Positions 44,512-54,552 of a stretch of DNA of 64,000 nt are shown piece by piece. The stretch covers positions 62,001 through 126,000 of the forward strand of contig NC_015278.1 in the NCBI RefSeq assembly GCF_000193205.1, given 5' to 3'. The notes under the pieces are model-generated. The model saw only the letters and a program-made list of their open reading frames with translations. It was not told the origin of the DNA and made no database searches. The translations under genes and the position numbers were made by a program. This DNA is from Aerococcus sp. Group 1. Lineage in GTDB: Bacteria > Bacillota > Bacilli > Lactobacillales > Aerococcaceae. Every line of letters begins with the position of its first letter. The stretch's first letter is position 1.

Positions 44512-45231
44512 ATGAGTTCCTTGATTCAAGCAGTTGGCTGGGATTTGGATGATACTTTATATGACCGTAATTTACCCTATTTAGCCGTTTACCAGTATAT
44601 GGAAGAAAACGTGGTGGAGACTGGGATTGATTTTGACACCTTTAACTATTTCTATCAAATGAATAGTGACATTGAATTTCGTCGTTATACGGACGGCCGG
44701 GCTTCGGTGGACCAATATCGTAATAACCGGGTCTTGATGACTTATGCTCAGTTTGGTTACACCATTAAGAAGAAGGATGCCATCCTCTTTAATCAAAAAT
44801 ACGAAGAAGCCAAGGAAGGTATCGTCTTACGTCCAGGGGCCAAAGCGTGCTTAGACCTTTTACGAGACGCGGGCGTGCAAAAGTTTCTTTTGACCAACGG
44901 ACCGGCCCAACAAGCCCATAAGATTGACTTATTAGGTCTAGAAGACTATTTTGGTGAGGAGAATACCTTCATCTCCAGTCAGTTAGGAACCGCTAAACCG
45001 GCATTGGAAATTTTCCAAAAGGTAGAAGAGCGTTTAGATTTAAATCCAGCCACTAGCCTTTATATTGGCGATAATTATGAAGCCGATATGTTAGGGGCTT
45101 CCAATGCCGGCTGGCAGGGACTGTTTTTAAATGTTCACCACAAGGAAGCAGCCGATATTGATGAGCAGTTTGTGACTTGTCAGGACATGGAAGAGGTCTA
45201 TGACTTTTTCAGTCAAGCAGAATTCAATTAA
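44512..45231 (+). CDS. HAD-superfamily hydrolase (YjjG-like)
   Basis: 239 residues. Motif I WDLDDTLYDRN (nucleophile Asp), a helical cap (about 18-100), motif II LLTNGP, motif III Lys in LGTAKPALEIF, and motif IV IGDNYEADMLGA. This is the phosphatase pattern of subfamily I HADs such as YjjG (nucleotide monophosphatase). Substrate unknown. RBS AAGGGAAGG directly before the ATG. It is monocistronic with an attenuator-like hairpin upstream and a terminator downstream. Confidence 0.85.
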   Translation: MSSLIQAVGWDLDDTLYDRNLPYLAVYQYMEENVVETGIDFDTFNYFYQMNSDIEFRRYTDGRASVDQYRNNRVLMTYAQFGYTIKKKDAILFNQKYEEAKEGIVLRPGAKACLDLLRDAGVQKFLLTNGPAQQAHKIDLLGLEDYFGEENTFISSQLGTAKPALEIFQKVEERLDLNPATSLYIGDNYEADMLGASNAGWQGLFLNVHHKEAADIDEQFVTCQDMEEVYDFFSQAEFN

Positions 45232-45245
45232 GAATAAATACAAAT

Positions 45246-45281
45246 TAGGGAAATATTGTTAGGGTATTTCCCTTTTTGTCT
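45246..45281 (+). terminator. Terminator after the HAD gene
   Basis: AGGGAAATA and TATTTCCCT stem with T-run. Confidence 0.85.
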
Positions 45282-45404
45282 GTGACAAAGCTTGCACGAG
45301 ACCTATAGCAAATTCCGGCATAGAAATTTGGGCGAAATCGTTGTCATTCTTATACATTCAAGGAAAAATAGGTATAATGGAAGCAAAAAGGAGGACATAG
45401 AAAA

Positions 45405-46097
45405 ATGGATAATAAAGAATTAGTTGGTCGTCAAGCCGCTTACTTAGTGGAAGATCATACCGTTGTGGGACTTGGTACCGGGTCAACGGCCTGGTACTTT
45501 ATCGATGAATTAGGTAAACGGGTTCAAGAGGAAGGCCTAAGCTTGAAGGCGGTCTCTTCTTCCATCAAATCGATCGACCAAGCCAAGGCCTTGGGGATTG
45601 AGGTCTTGCCGATTGACCAGGTCCAAGCGGTCGACTTAACCATTGATGGGGTGGATGAATTTACCGATGATTTTGATGGCATTAAAGGTGGCGGCGGCGC
45701 CCTCTTAGAAGAAAAGATCGTGGCTACTTACAGTAAACGGATTATCTGGGTGGCAGAAGAACGCAAACATGTCAAAAAATTAGGCGCCTTTCCCCTAGCG
45801 GTCGAAGTGATTAAAAACGGTCACCAACACCTCTTCAAGCACTTTGAAGACAAGGGTTACCAACCTACTATGCGGAAAACGGAAAATGGTGACCTCTTCC
45901 ATACCGATAATGATAACTATATTATTGACCTCCATCTAGAAGTGATCGAGGATCCTAAAGCCCTAGCAGATGAATTGATTCATTTAGTCGGTGTGGTGGA
46001 ACACGGGCTCTTCTTAGGCATGACGGAAGATGTTTTACTGGCCCAAGACGGTGAAGTTTACTTTGCATCGGGACGCGACTTCCCCAAACAACACTAG
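45405..46097 (+). CDS. rpiA: Ribose-5-phosphate isomerase A
   Basis: 230 residues, RpiA length. Landmarks: GLGTGSTAWYFIDELG, DLTIDGVDEFTDDFDGIKGGGGALLEEKIVA (catalytic Asp/Glu) and the C-terminal LVGVVEHGLFLGM. It interconverts ribose-5- and ribulose-5-phosphate. First of a pentose phosphate block: a HAD gene follows after 11 nt, then tkt and tal. RBS AAAGGAGG before the ATG. Confidence 0.97.
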   Translation: MDNKELVGRQAAYLVEDHTVVGLGTGSTAWYFIDELGKRVQEEGLSLKAVSSSIKSIDQAKALGIEVLPIDQVQAVDLTIDGVDEFTDDFDGIKGGGGALLEEKIVATYSKRIIWVAEERKHVKKLGAFPLAVEVIKNGHQHLFKHFEDKGYQPTMRKTENGDLFHTDNDNYIIDLHLEVIEDPKALADELIHLVGVVEHGLFLGMTEDVLLAQDGEVYFASGRDFPKQH

Positions 46098-46108
46098 TGA
46101 GGTGACTT

Positions 46109-46768
46109 ATGCAGGCAGTACTATTTGATATGGATGGGGTCCTGGTTGACTCCGAATATACCTACCTAGAAACCAAGACGCAAATGCTCCGCGACAGGGG
46201 GATTGATAAAGATGAAAGTTACCAATATCAATTTATGGGAACCACTCATGAACACATGTGGCAAGTGATGAAAGACGAATGCCAATTACCCGAGAGTGTG
46301 ACTTTTTACATCCAAGAAATGAATCAAAGACGTCATGAAATGATTGCTCGTGATGGGGTCAAAGCGATAAAGGGTGTAGTCGACTTTGTCAAAGCCTTGC
46401 ATGGAGCGGGTATTCCCCTAGCTGTGGCCTCTTCTTCGCCGCGGGCCGAAATCGAACAATTTATGGAAGAATTGGGCCTGGATGGTTGTTTTCAGGTCTA
46501 TGTGAGCGGGGAAGAAGTCGACCATTCTAAGCCGGCTCCCGATATTTTTATCGAAGCAGCTCGCCAACTTGGGGTTTCACCCAAAGCCTGCATCGTTTTT
46601 GAAGATACTAAAAATGGTAGCCTGTCCGCCCACCGTGCCGGCGCCTATACCATTGGCTTTGAAAATCCTGACTATCCTAGCCAAGATTTATCCGCTGCAG
46701 ACGAAATTATTTCTGATTTTTCTAAAATAAATTTAGCTGACTTTCTCAAAGACTTTGAACAAAAGTAA
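46109..46768 (+). CDS. HAD hydrolase, beta-phosphoglucomutase-like
   Basis: 219 residues. Motif I FDMDGVLVDSE, cap domain, motif II VASSSPRAEIEQFM, motif III Lys in SKPAPDIFIEAA, and FEDTKNGSLSAHRAGAYTIGF. The FDMDGVLVDSE form is shared by sugar-phosphate phosphatases and beta-phosphoglucomutases. It is 11 nt after rpiA with its own RBS (GAGGTGA), so it is in the same operon and may remove or isomerise a sugar phosphate of the pentose pathway. Which reaction is not decidable. Confidence 0.85.
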   Translation: MQAVLFDMDGVLVDSEYTYLETKTQMLRDRGIDKDESYQYQFMGTTHEHMWQVMKDECQLPESVTFYIQEMNQRRHEMIARDGVKAIKGVVDFVKALHGAGIPLAVASSSPRAEIEQFMEELGLDGCFQVYVSGEEVDHSKPAPDIFIEAARQLGVSPKACIVFEDTKNGSLSAHRAGAYTIGFENPDYPSQDLSAADEIISDFSKINLADFLKDFEQK

Positions 46769-46971
46769 GTATTAAAGTCGGGGGAAAAGTCTTTTGAAGA
46801 ATGGCCTCGACCAAAGCGACTGAAAAAATGACGAATTCTCTGTACAAATGTACAAGAAATGACCGCTGTAAGGGCCATAACCTCGCTGATTATCCGCTTG
46901 AAATCGATTCCAAAGTCCGATATAGTTGTTTTTAGAAGATGCATAAATCAATAGCAGTAAAGGAGAAAATG

Positions 46972-48969
46972 ATGTTTAATCAAACAGATGAACTCGCTGT
47001 GAATGCAGTGCGTATGTTAAGTATTGATATGATTAACAAGGCTAATTCCGGTCACCCAGGCCTACCTATGGGTGTAGCACCTATGGCCTATGCATTATGG
47101 GCAGAACACATGGTGCAAAACCCAAGTGATCCCCACTGGACCAACCGGGACCGCTTTGTCTTATCAGCGGGGCATGGGTCTGCCTTACTCTATAGCTTAT
47201 TACACCTATCTGGTTACCAAGTGACCATGGATGATATTAAACAATTCCGTCAATTAAATTCCAAGACTCCTGGTCACCCCGAAGTCCACTTTACCGAAGG
47301 GGTCGAAGCGACCACTGGTCCATTAGGCCAAGGTTTTGCTAATGCAGTAGGGATGGCTATGGCAGAAGCCCATGACGCTGCTATCTATAACCAAGGTGAC
47401 TATAAGATCGTTGACCATTACACCTATGCCCTCTGTGGGGACGGGGACTTGATGGAAGGTATTTCCCATGAAGCGGCTTCCCTAGCTGGCCACCTCCAAT
47501 TAGGCAAATTGATTGTCTTCTATGACTCCAACGACATTTCTCTAGACGGCCCAACTGACAAGGCCTTCACCGAAGACAATAAGGGCCGGTTCGAAGCTTA
47601 CGGCTGGCAACATATTCTAGTGGAAGATGGCCGTGACTTAGAAGCCATTTCCAAAGCCGTGGAAGCAGCCAAAGCTGAAACCAATAAACCAACCCTCATC
47701 CAAGTCAAAACCGTGATCGGTTACGGTTCTGAAAATGAAGGCACTTCCGCAACACACGGGAACCCAATTGGTGAAGAAGACCGGGCTCACGCTGCCCAAG
47801 TTTACGGTTGGAACCATGAAGCCTTTGATATTCCTCAAGAAGTTTACAATCGCTTCCAAGAACGGGTCGCTGACCGTGGAGCTCAGGCGCAAGCAGACTG
47901 GCAAGAAGAATTCAAGGCCTATGAAGCCGACTATGCGGACTTAGCTGCCCAATATCAACGCGCCTATGCCGGTGAATTACCCGCTGACTGGGCGGACTGC
48001 CTGCCTAGCTATGACGTTAACGATGAGGCTATGGCTTCGCGGAAAACCAGCCAAAAAGCCATCCAAGCCATTGCTCAAACTCTCCCTGAATTCTGGGGCG
48101 GGTCTGCGGACTTGAAGTCCTCCAACAATACTTACATTGACGCCGATAGTGACTTTGAAGCTGGAAATTATGCGGGTCGTAACATTTGGTATGGTGTCCG
48201 TGAGTTTGGCATGGGTGCTGCCATGAACGGGATTCGTTTACACGGCGGGTCGATTCCTTATGCCGGAACCTTCTTTGTCTTCTCGGACTATCTCCGGGCA
48301 GCTATGCGGGTAGCGGCATTATCCCACTTACCTTCAACCTTTGTCTTTACCCATGACTCCATTGCCGTTGGAGAAGATGGACCAACCCATGAACCGATTG
48401 AACAGTTAGCGGCTTTCAGAGCCATGCCAAATATCAACACCATCCGCCCAGCTGACGGTAACGAAGTCTCTGCGGCTTGGAAGCTCGCTATCGAGGCTAA
48501 AGATACGCCAACAGTTCTGGCCCTGTCCCGGCAAAACCTCCCTGTGCTCAAAGGCACCGCTGATAAAGCTATGGAAGGGGTCGCTCGAGGCGCCTATGTC
48601 TTATCCGATGCCCAAGGGGATACCCCAGACGGTATCTTGATTGCCACCGGTTCAGAAGTGAACTTAGCCCTGGAAGCTCAGGCCGAACTGGCTAAGGACG
48701 GTATCGACGTCCGTGTGGTTTCCATGCCTTGTCAAGAGCTCTTCGACCAAGAAGACCAAGCTTATAAGGAAAGTGTTCTCCCAAGTGAAGTCAAAAACCG
48801 GATGGCCATCGAAATGGCTGCTACATTTGGTTGGGAACGCTATGTCGGCGACCAAGGCGTCGTGCTTGGCTTAGACCGCTATGGCCAATCAGGTAAGGGC
48901 GGCCAAGTCATGGAAGCTTTAGGCTTTAACCTGGACAATGTCGTAAAAACCTACAAAAACGCCTTTTAA
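46972..48969 (+). CDS. tkt: Transketolase
   Basis: 665 residues. TPP-dependent enzyme moving two-carbon units in the pentose phosphate pathway. Visible: [42 protein letters not shown], the TPP motif [18 protein letters not shown], and the second-domain [20 protein letters not shown] 46939 and 46969 are in frame; AGGAG ahead of the double ATG favours 46972. Codon use is strongly biased, a highly expressed gene. It has its own 5' gap of 200 nt and likely its own promoter, with tal 100 nt downstream. Confidence 0.97.
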   Translation: MFNQTDELAVNAVRMLSIDMINKANSGHPGLPMGVAPMAYALWAEHMVQNPSDPHWTNRDRFVLSAGHGSALLYSLLHLSGYQVTMDDIKQFRQLNSKTPGHPEVHFTEGVEATTGPLGQGFANAVGMAMAEAHDAAIYNQGDYKIVDHYTYALCGDGDLMEGISHEAASLAGHLQLGKLIVFYDSNDISLDGPTDKAFTEDNKGRFEAYGWQHILVEDGRDLEAISKAVEAAKAETNKPTLIQVKTVIGYGSENEGTSATHGNPIGEEDRAHAAQVYGWNHEAFDIPQEVYNRFQERVADRGAQAQADWQEEFKAYEADYADLAAQYQRAYAGELPADWADCLPSYDVNDEAMASRKTSQKAIQAIAQTLPEFWGGSADLKSSNNTYIDADSDFEAGNYAGRNIWYGVREFGMGAAMNGIRLHGGSIPYAGTFFVFSDYLRAAMRVAALSHLPSTFVFTHDSIAVGEDGPTHEPIEQLAAFRAMPNINTIRPADGNEVSAAWKLAIEAKDTPTVLALSRQNLPVLKGTADKAMEGVARGAYVLSDAQGDTPDGILIATGSEVNLALEAQAELAKDGIDVRVVSMPCQELFDQEDQAYKESVLPSEVKNRMAIEMAATFGWERYVGDQGVVLGLDRYGQSGKGGQVMEALGFNLDNVVKTYKNAF

Positions 48970-49070
48970 TCATTAGTCAATATTGGAAAAGAAGAAAATG
49001 AATGGATTAGCGTTGTTACTTAGGATTTAAATAGATAAAATCACTGCGATTAGTTTTCAAGGAGGCTATC

Positions 49071-49718
49071 ATGAAATTTTTCTTAGACACTGCAAATATT
49101 GATGAAATTAAGCGTATTAATGACCTCGGTTTATGTGACGGGGTAACCACTAACCCTTCCTTAATTAATAAAGAAGGCCGTGACTTTGAAGAAGTGATTA
49201 AAGATATCGCTTCAACCGTCGACGGACCAGTTTCAGCGGAAGTGACCAGCTATGACTACGAAGGCATGGTCAAAGAAGCCCGCGAATTAGCTGCATGGGC
49301 AGACAATGTCGTCGTTAAAATTCCAATGACTGAAGAGGGCTTAAAAGCAACTCATACCCTGTCTCAAGAAGGCATTAAGACTAACGTGACCCTCATCTTC
49401 TCGGTTTCTCAAGGTCTCTTAGCTGCCAAAGCCGGAGCCACCTACATTTCTCCATTCATTGGCCGGATCGATGACATGGGCGAAGACGGCCTCCGCTTAA
49501 TCGCTGAATTACGTGAAGTCTTAGACATCTATGGCCTAGACTCACAAATCATCGCTGCATCCATCCGCCACATCGGCCACTTCGAAGGCGCAGCCCTAGC
49601 CGGCGCCCACGTAGCCACCATCCCAGGCACCATCTTCCCTAAACTCTGGAGCCACCCACTCACCGATAAGGGAATCGAAGGCTTTAAAAAAGACTGGGAC
49701 GCCTTCACGAAAAGATAA
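49071..49718 (+). CDS. tal: Transaldolase, TalC/fructose-6-phosphate aldolase subfamily
   Basis: 215 residues, the short single-domain transaldolase type. [38 protein letters not shown] (Schiff-base Lys), [32 protein letters not shown] and AASIRHIGH are all present. It transfers dihydroxyacetone units, or cleaves fructose-6-phosphate in some homologues. RBS AAGGAGG. Downstream of tkt, completing the non-oxidative branch together with rpiA. Its stop codon overlaps the start of repeat B1 (ATAAGGATG). Confidence 0.95.
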   Translation: MKFFLDTANIDEIKRINDLGLCDGVTTNPSLINKEGRDFEEVIKDIASTVDGPVSAEVTSYDYEGMVKEARELAAWADNVVVKIPMTEEGLKATHTLSQEGIKTNVTLIFSVSQGLLAAKAGATYISPFIGRIDDMGEDGLRLIAELREVLDIYGLDSQIIAASIRHIGHFEGAALAGAHVATIPGTIFPKLWSHPLTDKGIEGFKKDWDAFTKR

Positions 49719-49835
49719 GGATGTGAGGGCGCCAATAGAGGCTTGAATCGGTGGAGGAAAATACCGTAAGCACAGGAAACTGTGCGTTGGGATTTTCTGA
49801 AGCGACCTCAAGACTGGCGGCCGAACTCGACAATA
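49717..49835. repeat. Repeat B copy 1 (~119 bp), starting in the tal stop codon
   Basis: AAGGATGTGAGGGCGCC ... CGAACTCGACAATAG. Nested stems: outer GGCGCC-side, CTTGA/TCAAG, GAAAAT/ATTTTC and GCACAG gaaa CTGTGC. Followed by a related unit (49836-49911) with a similar head GATGTGAGC and tail CGAACAGCTATAG but different middle. Confidence 0.85.
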
Positions 49836-49910
49836 GATGTGAGCTGACGACCAAAAAGTGAAACGCTACGCATACTATATCTGTAACTTGCTGACGCTTC
49901 GAACAGCTAT

Positions 49911-49996
49911 AGCAACTGGAGTTAAAGGACGAAAGAATTCTCAAAGAGAATTCGTCGACCTTTAGCGAACTCGACTATAGAGTGCGTCAAGCGCAT
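49911..49996. repeat. Repeat C copy 1 (~85 bp), intact
   Basis: GAGTT / AACTC, TTAAAGG / CCTTTAG and the apical GAATTCTC aaa GAGAATTC, ending in ACTATAGAGTGCGTCAAGCGC-like tail. The split copy at 60.99-61.17 kb shows the same stems. Confidence 0.8.
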
Positions 49997-50012
49997 CAAG
50001 ATACCATAACAT

Positions 50013-50064
50013 GAAAACACCTTTGTCGACTAATAGAAAGTGAGTCGCAAAGGTGTTTTTTGTT
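50013..50064. terminator. Bidirectional terminator between tal and tetR
   Basis: AAAACACCTTTG / CAAAGGTGTTTT with an internal CGACT/AGTCG arm, between convergent transcripts. Confidence 0.9.
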
Positions 50065-50066
50065 GT

Positions 50067-50645
50067 CTAGATTAATAGATCCTTTGGCGCCAAAGATTTG
50101 GCTTTAAAAATAATATTGGCCACTTCTTCAGGACTCTCCTGGCCGCCGCGTTGGATCCAGAGGTTGATGACGCTGGTAACGGAGGAAATAAGAACTTCTA
50201 TGGCGTATTCCATAGGCAGGTCTTGGGTAGATAGGTGGAAGTCGTTTTCTTTTTGTATACGACTGGTGATCAGTTCTTTAATAATGGACTTAACGTCCAC
50301 CATAAAGTTGGGATCACCATTGGAACTGGCCAAGGTAGCAATTAAGAGGAAATTTTCCTGGAGGTAAGTAATGGCCTTCAGAATGGTTTGATAGGGGATT
50401 AAATCTGCATGTGCTTCTTCCTGATACATGTCGTTAAGGAAGATTTTCTGGAGTTCTTTATAAATATCCGCCTTCAGTTGTTCTAGTAAATCATATTTAT
50501 CCACATAGTGACGATAAAAAGTTCCCCGGTTAATGCAGGCTTGGCGGGCTATGTCGGTAACGGTTAAACTGTCAAAGCCCTTTTCCCGAGTCAGCTGGAT
50601 AAAAGCGGCTTTAATTTTCTTTTGGGAATTAGTTTGTCTCTCCAT
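50067..50645 (-). CDS. TetR/AcrR-family transcriptional regulator
   Basis: 192 residues. N-terminal HTH (about 8-55: IKAAFIQLTREKGFDSLTVTDIARQACINRGTFYRHYVDKYDLLEQ), very typical TetR, followed by an all-helical ligand-binding domain of the TetR_C_7/8 kind seen in Firmicutes. It is divergent from the ABC exporter operon with a 124-nt shared spacer containing the palindrome CAACATGTTG, so it probably represses that operon and itself. The ligand is unknown. Confidence 0.92.
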   Translation of the reverse strand: MERQTNSQKKIKAAFIQLTREKGFDSLTVTDIARQACINRGTFYRHYVDKYDLLEQLKADIYKELQKIFLNDMYQEEAHADLIPYQTILKAITYLQENFLLIATLASSNGDPNFMVDVKSIIKELITSRIQKENDFHLSTQDLPMEYAIEVLISSVTSVINLWIQRGGQESPEEVANIIFKAKSLAPKDLLI

Positions 50646-50733
50646 GGCGATATTCTCCTTAATTGAACAGAGTGTTGCATATTGTTTATTGTCACTGGCT
50701 TGCTTTCATTTTATACTCCCTTTATAAATAGAT

Positions 50734-50743
50734 CAACATGTTG
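50734..50743. promoter_or_regulatory. Candidate TetR operator
   Basis: Perfect palindrome CAACATGTTG in the shared tetR/ABC spacer, extended imperfectly (GATCAACATGTTGTTC), 26 nt before the ABC start. GAACAGAGTGTTG near the tetR start may be a second half-site. Confidence 0.5.
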
Positions 50744-50769
50744 TTCAAATAAGAAAAAGGAGTTAAAGC

Positions 50770-51471
50770 ATGTCATACATTGAAGTTAATAACAATACAA
50801 AAGTCTATTCCTCTGGCCAAAACCAAATTTACGCCAACAAGGATGTTTCATTTGAAGTGAAAAAGGGAGACTTAGTCATTATTGTTGGTGCCTCAGGGGC
50901 AGGAAAATCGACCCTATTAAATATTTTGGGCGGGATGGACCATAATGATTCTGGTCAAGTTATTATTGATGGTAAGGATATCAGTCAGTTTTCTCGGCAA
51001 GAACTCGCTACTTACCGACGAGAAGATGTGGGTTTTGTGTTTCAATTCTATAACCTAGTCCCTAACTTAACCGCCAAGGAAAATGTCGAATTGGCGGCAG
51101 AAATTACCACCAACCCTTTAAGTGCCGAATCCCTGCTTAAGGATGTCGGTTTAGCTGATCGGATGGGTAACTTCCCCTCTCAATTATCGGGTGGGGAACA
51201 GCAAAGGGTATCCATTGCCCGGGCCCTAGCCACTAATCCTAAGCTCTTACTTTGTGACGAACCTACAGGAGCCTTGGACTATAAGACTGGTAAGCAAGTC
51301 TTAAAGATCCTCCAGGACATGTCACGAGACAAGGGTGTGACTATTATTATTGTTACCCATAATGGTGCCCTAGCGCCAATTGCCGACTGCGTGATTTATA
51401 TGCGGGATGCGACTATCGCTAATATTGAGCGTCATGACCAGCCTGAAGATATTGAAAATATTGAATGGTAG
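50770..51471 (+). CDS. ABC transporter ATP-binding protein (MacB/LolD type)
   Basis: 233 residues. Walker [15 protein letters not shown]-loop [18 protein letters not shown], signature [15 protein letters not shown], Walker [13 protein letters not shown] and the H-loop His in IIIVTHN. The [13 protein letters not shown] motif marks the MacB/FtsE-like exporter group. It pairs with the 908-residue permease 10 nt downstream. RBS AAAAAGGAG before the ATG; TetR-controlled as judged from layout. Confidence 0.96.
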   Translation: MSYIEVNNNTKVYSSGQNQIYANKDVSFEVKKGDLVIIVGASGAGKSTLLNILGGMDHNDSGQVIIDGKDISQFSRQELATYRREDVGFVFQFYNLVPNLTAKENVELAAEITTNPLSAESLLKDVGLADRMGNFPSQLSGGEQQRVSIARALATNPKLLLCDEPTGALDYKTGKQVLKILQDMSRDKGVTIIIVTHNGALAPIADCVIYMRDATIANIERHDQPEDIENIEW

Positions 51472-51481
51472 GTGAAGGAAG

Positions 51482-54208
51482 ATGAAAAAAACACTAGGAA
51501 AGGATATTTGGCGGTCGATTCGTCACTCCAAAGGACGATTTGTTTCCATTGTCTTATTGATGCTACTTGGATCCTTAGCCTTGGTCGGGTTGAAAGTCAC
51601 CGGACCCAATATGCGAGCGACGGGGATCGATTATTTTGACGACCTAAACTTAGCTGACCTATCCGTCATCGGTACTTATGGCTTGGACCAAGGCGACCAA
51701 GAGCTTATTAATGAAATACCAGGCTTAGACCAGGTAGAATATGGTTATTTTAAAGATGTCGTGCCCCAAGAAAGTCAAGCTAGCCTTCGTCTCTTTTCAA
51801 AGACAGAAACGATTTCTACTTATCAATTAAAGGAAGGCCGCTTGCCAGATGCGATAGATGAGATCGCCTTGGATTATTCCTACCAGGGAGACTATCACCT
51901 AGGGGATACCATCAAGTTTGAAGAAAAAGCAGATGCCTCAGGAGATAAAATGTTGGCCCAGGACACTTTCACTATTACCGGATTTCTCTATACCGGAGAA
52001 ATTCTCTCGGACATCAATCTGGGCCCTTCGACCGCGGGAACTAGTGAGTTGAAGGGCTACGGCGTAGTCATTCCCCAAGTTTTTCAGACCGATAATTACA
52101 TGGTCGCGCGCTTGACCTTTGCGGATTTAGATGGGGTTGATCCCTACAGTCAAAGCTATCAAGATCGTCTTAAAGACCACCAAGCAGACTTAGAAGCAGC
52201 CTTTGACGAGGGAAAAAGCCAGCGTTTAGACCGCTTAAAGAGCGAAAAGCAGAATGAAATTGACCAAGCACAAGAGGACTTAAAGGCCGGACAAAAGGCC
52301 ATATACAAGAAAAAGCAGGCAGTTAGTGATAAAGAAGCCCAACTTGCTCAGCTTATCCCCTATCAAGCCACCTTGCCTAAAGACCAGCAAGATAAAGTCA
52401 AGCAAGCTCAAAGAGAAATTGACCAGGCAAAGGAAGAGCTACAAGCAGCGGATACTGATATCACAGATAAAGAGGAAAAAATCCAAGCAGCGCAAAATCA
52501 AGTGGACCACTTAGAAGCACCCACTTTCCTGGTCTATACTCGCCGTGAAGCTCCAGGGGGAGAAGGCTATAAGATTTATTCTTCTATTAACCGTATCATT
52601 GATGCCTTGGCCAATGTATTTCCAGTCTTCATGTATTTTGTAGCGGCCTTGGTGGCTTTGACGACTATGACCCGCTTTGTGGAAGAAGAGCGGACCAAGT
52701 CAGGCACTCTAATGGCCTTAGGTTACACAGACCGCGACATTATCACAAAATTTATCCTATACGGTTTCCTTTCCAGTAGTCTGGGAGCGGTTTTGGGGAT
52801 CATACTTGGTCACACTTTTATTCCCCTAACCGTCTACCATGCCTATAGCGGTGGCTTCACTGTTCCTGAAATTCAGCTCCACTTCTATGGGAAAATTTCT
52901 CTGATTGCCTTTACCGTGGCCGTCTTGTGCGGGACCGTGCCCGCTTATCTGATAGCTAAGAAAGGACTCCAAGCCTATCCGGCCCAGCTCTTACGTCCCA
53001 AGGCTCCGGCCGCTGGGGCTAATGTTTTCTTAGAGAATTTACCGGGCCTGTGGAAGCGACTGAGCTTTATGCAAAAAATTACCGCTCGTAATTTGATTCG
53101 CTATAAGAGTCGGTCCTGGATGACCATCTTTGGAGTTGCCGGTGCTGTTTCCTTGCTTTTTGCCGGCTTTTCGGTACAAGATTCCATCCGCACAGTGAAT
53201 AACCAGCAATTCGGAGACTTGATCCATTATGAAATGATTGTGGCCCAAAAACCGGGAATTGATGAAGAGCAAAGCCAGGATCTTCAAGAAGCCTTGGATA
53301 GTAATCAAGTAGACCAATACTTAAATATCCATTATGAAAACTTGTCTAAAGTTGCAGGCAAGAAGCTAGATAAGCAGGACATCAAACTCATTGTTCCCCA
53401 GAATGAAGCCAAGTTTCACGAATACCTCAGCTTACAAAACCGTTCCAGTGGCCAAGTCTTGTCCTTAGCCGATGACGGGATCATTATTTCCGAACGCTTG
53501 GCCCGCCTCTTGAATGTCCAAGTCGGTGATGGGGTCACTTTTGAAGATCGAGATGGCAGGGACTATGACATGAAGGTTAGTGGTATTACTGAAATGTATA
53601 TGGGACACTTTGCCTTCACCACGTCCCGTGGTTATGAAAATATTTTTGGAAAAGACTATAGCACGAATGCAAGCATGGTCCAGCTAAAGGACCAGTCGAC
53701 CAGCAATGTGGAAGCCCAATCGGCTGAATTTATGAACTTAGACGGAGTCATGACTGTGGTACAAAATACCACTCTGACTAACCAAGTCAATACGATCGTG
53801 AATTCCCTGGATAAAATTATGAAAGTCTTGATTCTGGTTGCTGTCCTCCTAGGCGTGGTCATTCTTTATAACCTGACTACCATCAATGTCTCGGAAAGAA
53901 TGCGGGAACTATCAACCATTAAAGTTCTCGGCTTCTACGATAAGGAAGTCACCATGTACATTTACCGGGAGACCATTATTCTTACGATGCTTGGTCTCCT
54001 GGCTGGTTACGTGATTGGGGAAGGTCTGCACCAATATATTCTGTGGATCGTTTCACCTGATAATATCATGTTCAACCCCGCCCTCACTCCTAGAAGTTTC
54101 GCACTACCAGCTATCATCATCGCCATCATTACTATTATCCTTGGACTCCTCATCAATCACCGCCTCAAGGAAGTAGACATGCTCGAGGCTCTATCGGGAG
54201 TAGAGTAG
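51482..54208 (+). CDS. FtsX-like ABC permease with long coiled-coil insert
   Basis: 908 residues. An N-terminal membrane helix (GRFVSIVLLMLLGSLALVGLKV), an extracellular domain with a Lys/Glu/Gln-rich coiled coil (about 235-345: SEKQNEIDQAQEDLKAGQKA ... DITDKEEKIQAAQNQVDHL), then two FtsX units: three helices around 380-490 (VFPVFMYFVAALVALTTMTR, ALGYTDRDI), a second extracellular region (550-760) and a final trio (VLILVAVLLGVVILYNLTTINVSERMRELSTIKVLGFYDKEV). This is the architecture of MacB-like exporters or mechanotransducers in Firmicutes with periplasm-facing coiled coils. Cargo unknown; drug, peptide or lipid are possible. Confidence 0.92.
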   Translation: MKKTLGKDIWRSIRHSKGRFVSIVLLMLLGSLALVGLKVTGPNMRATGIDYFDDLNLADLSVIGTYGLDQGDQELINEIPGLDQVEYGYFKDVVPQESQASLRLFSKTETISTYQLKEGRLPDAIDEIALDYSYQGDYHLGDTIKFEEKADASGDKMLAQDTFTITGFLYTGEILSDINLGPSTAGTSELKGYGVVIPQVFQTDNYMVARLTFADLDGVDPYSQSYQDRLKDHQADLEAAFDEGKSQRLDRLKSEKQNEIDQAQEDLKAGQKAIYKKKQAVSDKEAQLAQLIPYQATLPKDQQDKVKQAQREIDQAKEELQAADTDITDKEEKIQAAQNQVDHLEAPTFLVYTRREAPGGEGYKIYSSINRIIDALANVFPVFMYFVAALVALTTMTRFVEEERTKSGTLMALGYTDRDIITKFILYGFLSSSLGAVLGIILGHTFIPLTVYHAYSGGFTVPEIQLHFYGKISLIAFTVAVLCGTVPAYLIAKKGLQAYPAQLLRPKAPAAGANVFLENLPGLWKRLSFMQKITARNLIRYKSRSWMTIFGVAGAVSLLFAGFSVQDSIRTVNNQQFGDLIHYEMIVAQKPGIDEEQSQDLQEALDSNQVDQYLNIHYENLSKVAGKKLDKQDIKLIVPQNEAKFHEYLSLQNRSSGQVLSLADDGIIISERLARLLNVQVGDGVTFEDRDGRDYDMKVSGITEMYMGHFAFTTSRGYENIFGKDYSTNASMVQLKDQSTSNVEAQSAEFMNLDGVMTVVQNTTLTNQVNTIVNSLDKIMKVLILVAVLLGVVILYNLTTINVSERMRELSTIKVLGFYDKEVTMYIYRETIILTMLGLLAGYVIGEGLHQYILWIVSPDNIMFNPALTPRSFALPAIIIAIITIILGLLINHRLKEVDMLEALSGVE

Positions 54209-54296
54209 TAAGGATGAGATAAGCACTGATCCTCCTACCCCATCAGCTTTAATCGCTTTCGGATCGGTATTTGTCGCTACTATTTTGTCAATTTTC

Positions 54297-54411
54297 TTGC
54301 TTAAAAAAATAATTGTGTTAAAATTGTAGCAGTTCTACTCCTTACGGGAGAACTTTATCAGTGCATGGTAAAGAAGAGAGGTTGTGACTTCGGTTGCAGC
54401 CTCTTTTTTGA
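54297..54411 (+). ncRNA. Candidate small RNA with its own promoter and terminator
   Basis: In the 344-nt gap between the ABC permease and nitroreductase genes. TTGCTT (54297-54302), 16 nt, TAAAAT (54319-54324); then a hairpin AGTTCT..TCC ttac GGG..AGAACT, a linker ATCAGTGCATGGTAAAG and the terminator AGAGGTTG..CAGCCTCT-TTTTTT ending near 54411. There is no ORF. The product would be about 80 nt. It could instead be a leader-type terminator for the downstream gene. Confidence 0.35.
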
Positions 54412-54552
54412 TCCAGTTTTGATCGAAATTGCCTGGCATTACCAGGATAATGATCGTTTATTTCTCTTTGACAAGAAGACCATGAGGGAGTATTCTTTAT
54501 GTGAAAATAATTACATGACTAAATTTTTATGAAAGGGAAAGCTGGTTTAACA

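Noticed and set aside
44307..44552. 81-codon ORF before the HAD gene
   Set aside because: It crosses a terminator and an attenuator-like hairpin, overlaps the HAD gene in another frame and has no RBS.
49836..49911. Unit after repeat B1 as a separate repeat family
   Set aside because: It has a repeat-like head and tail but only one copy in the window, so it is noted with B1 and not named as a family.
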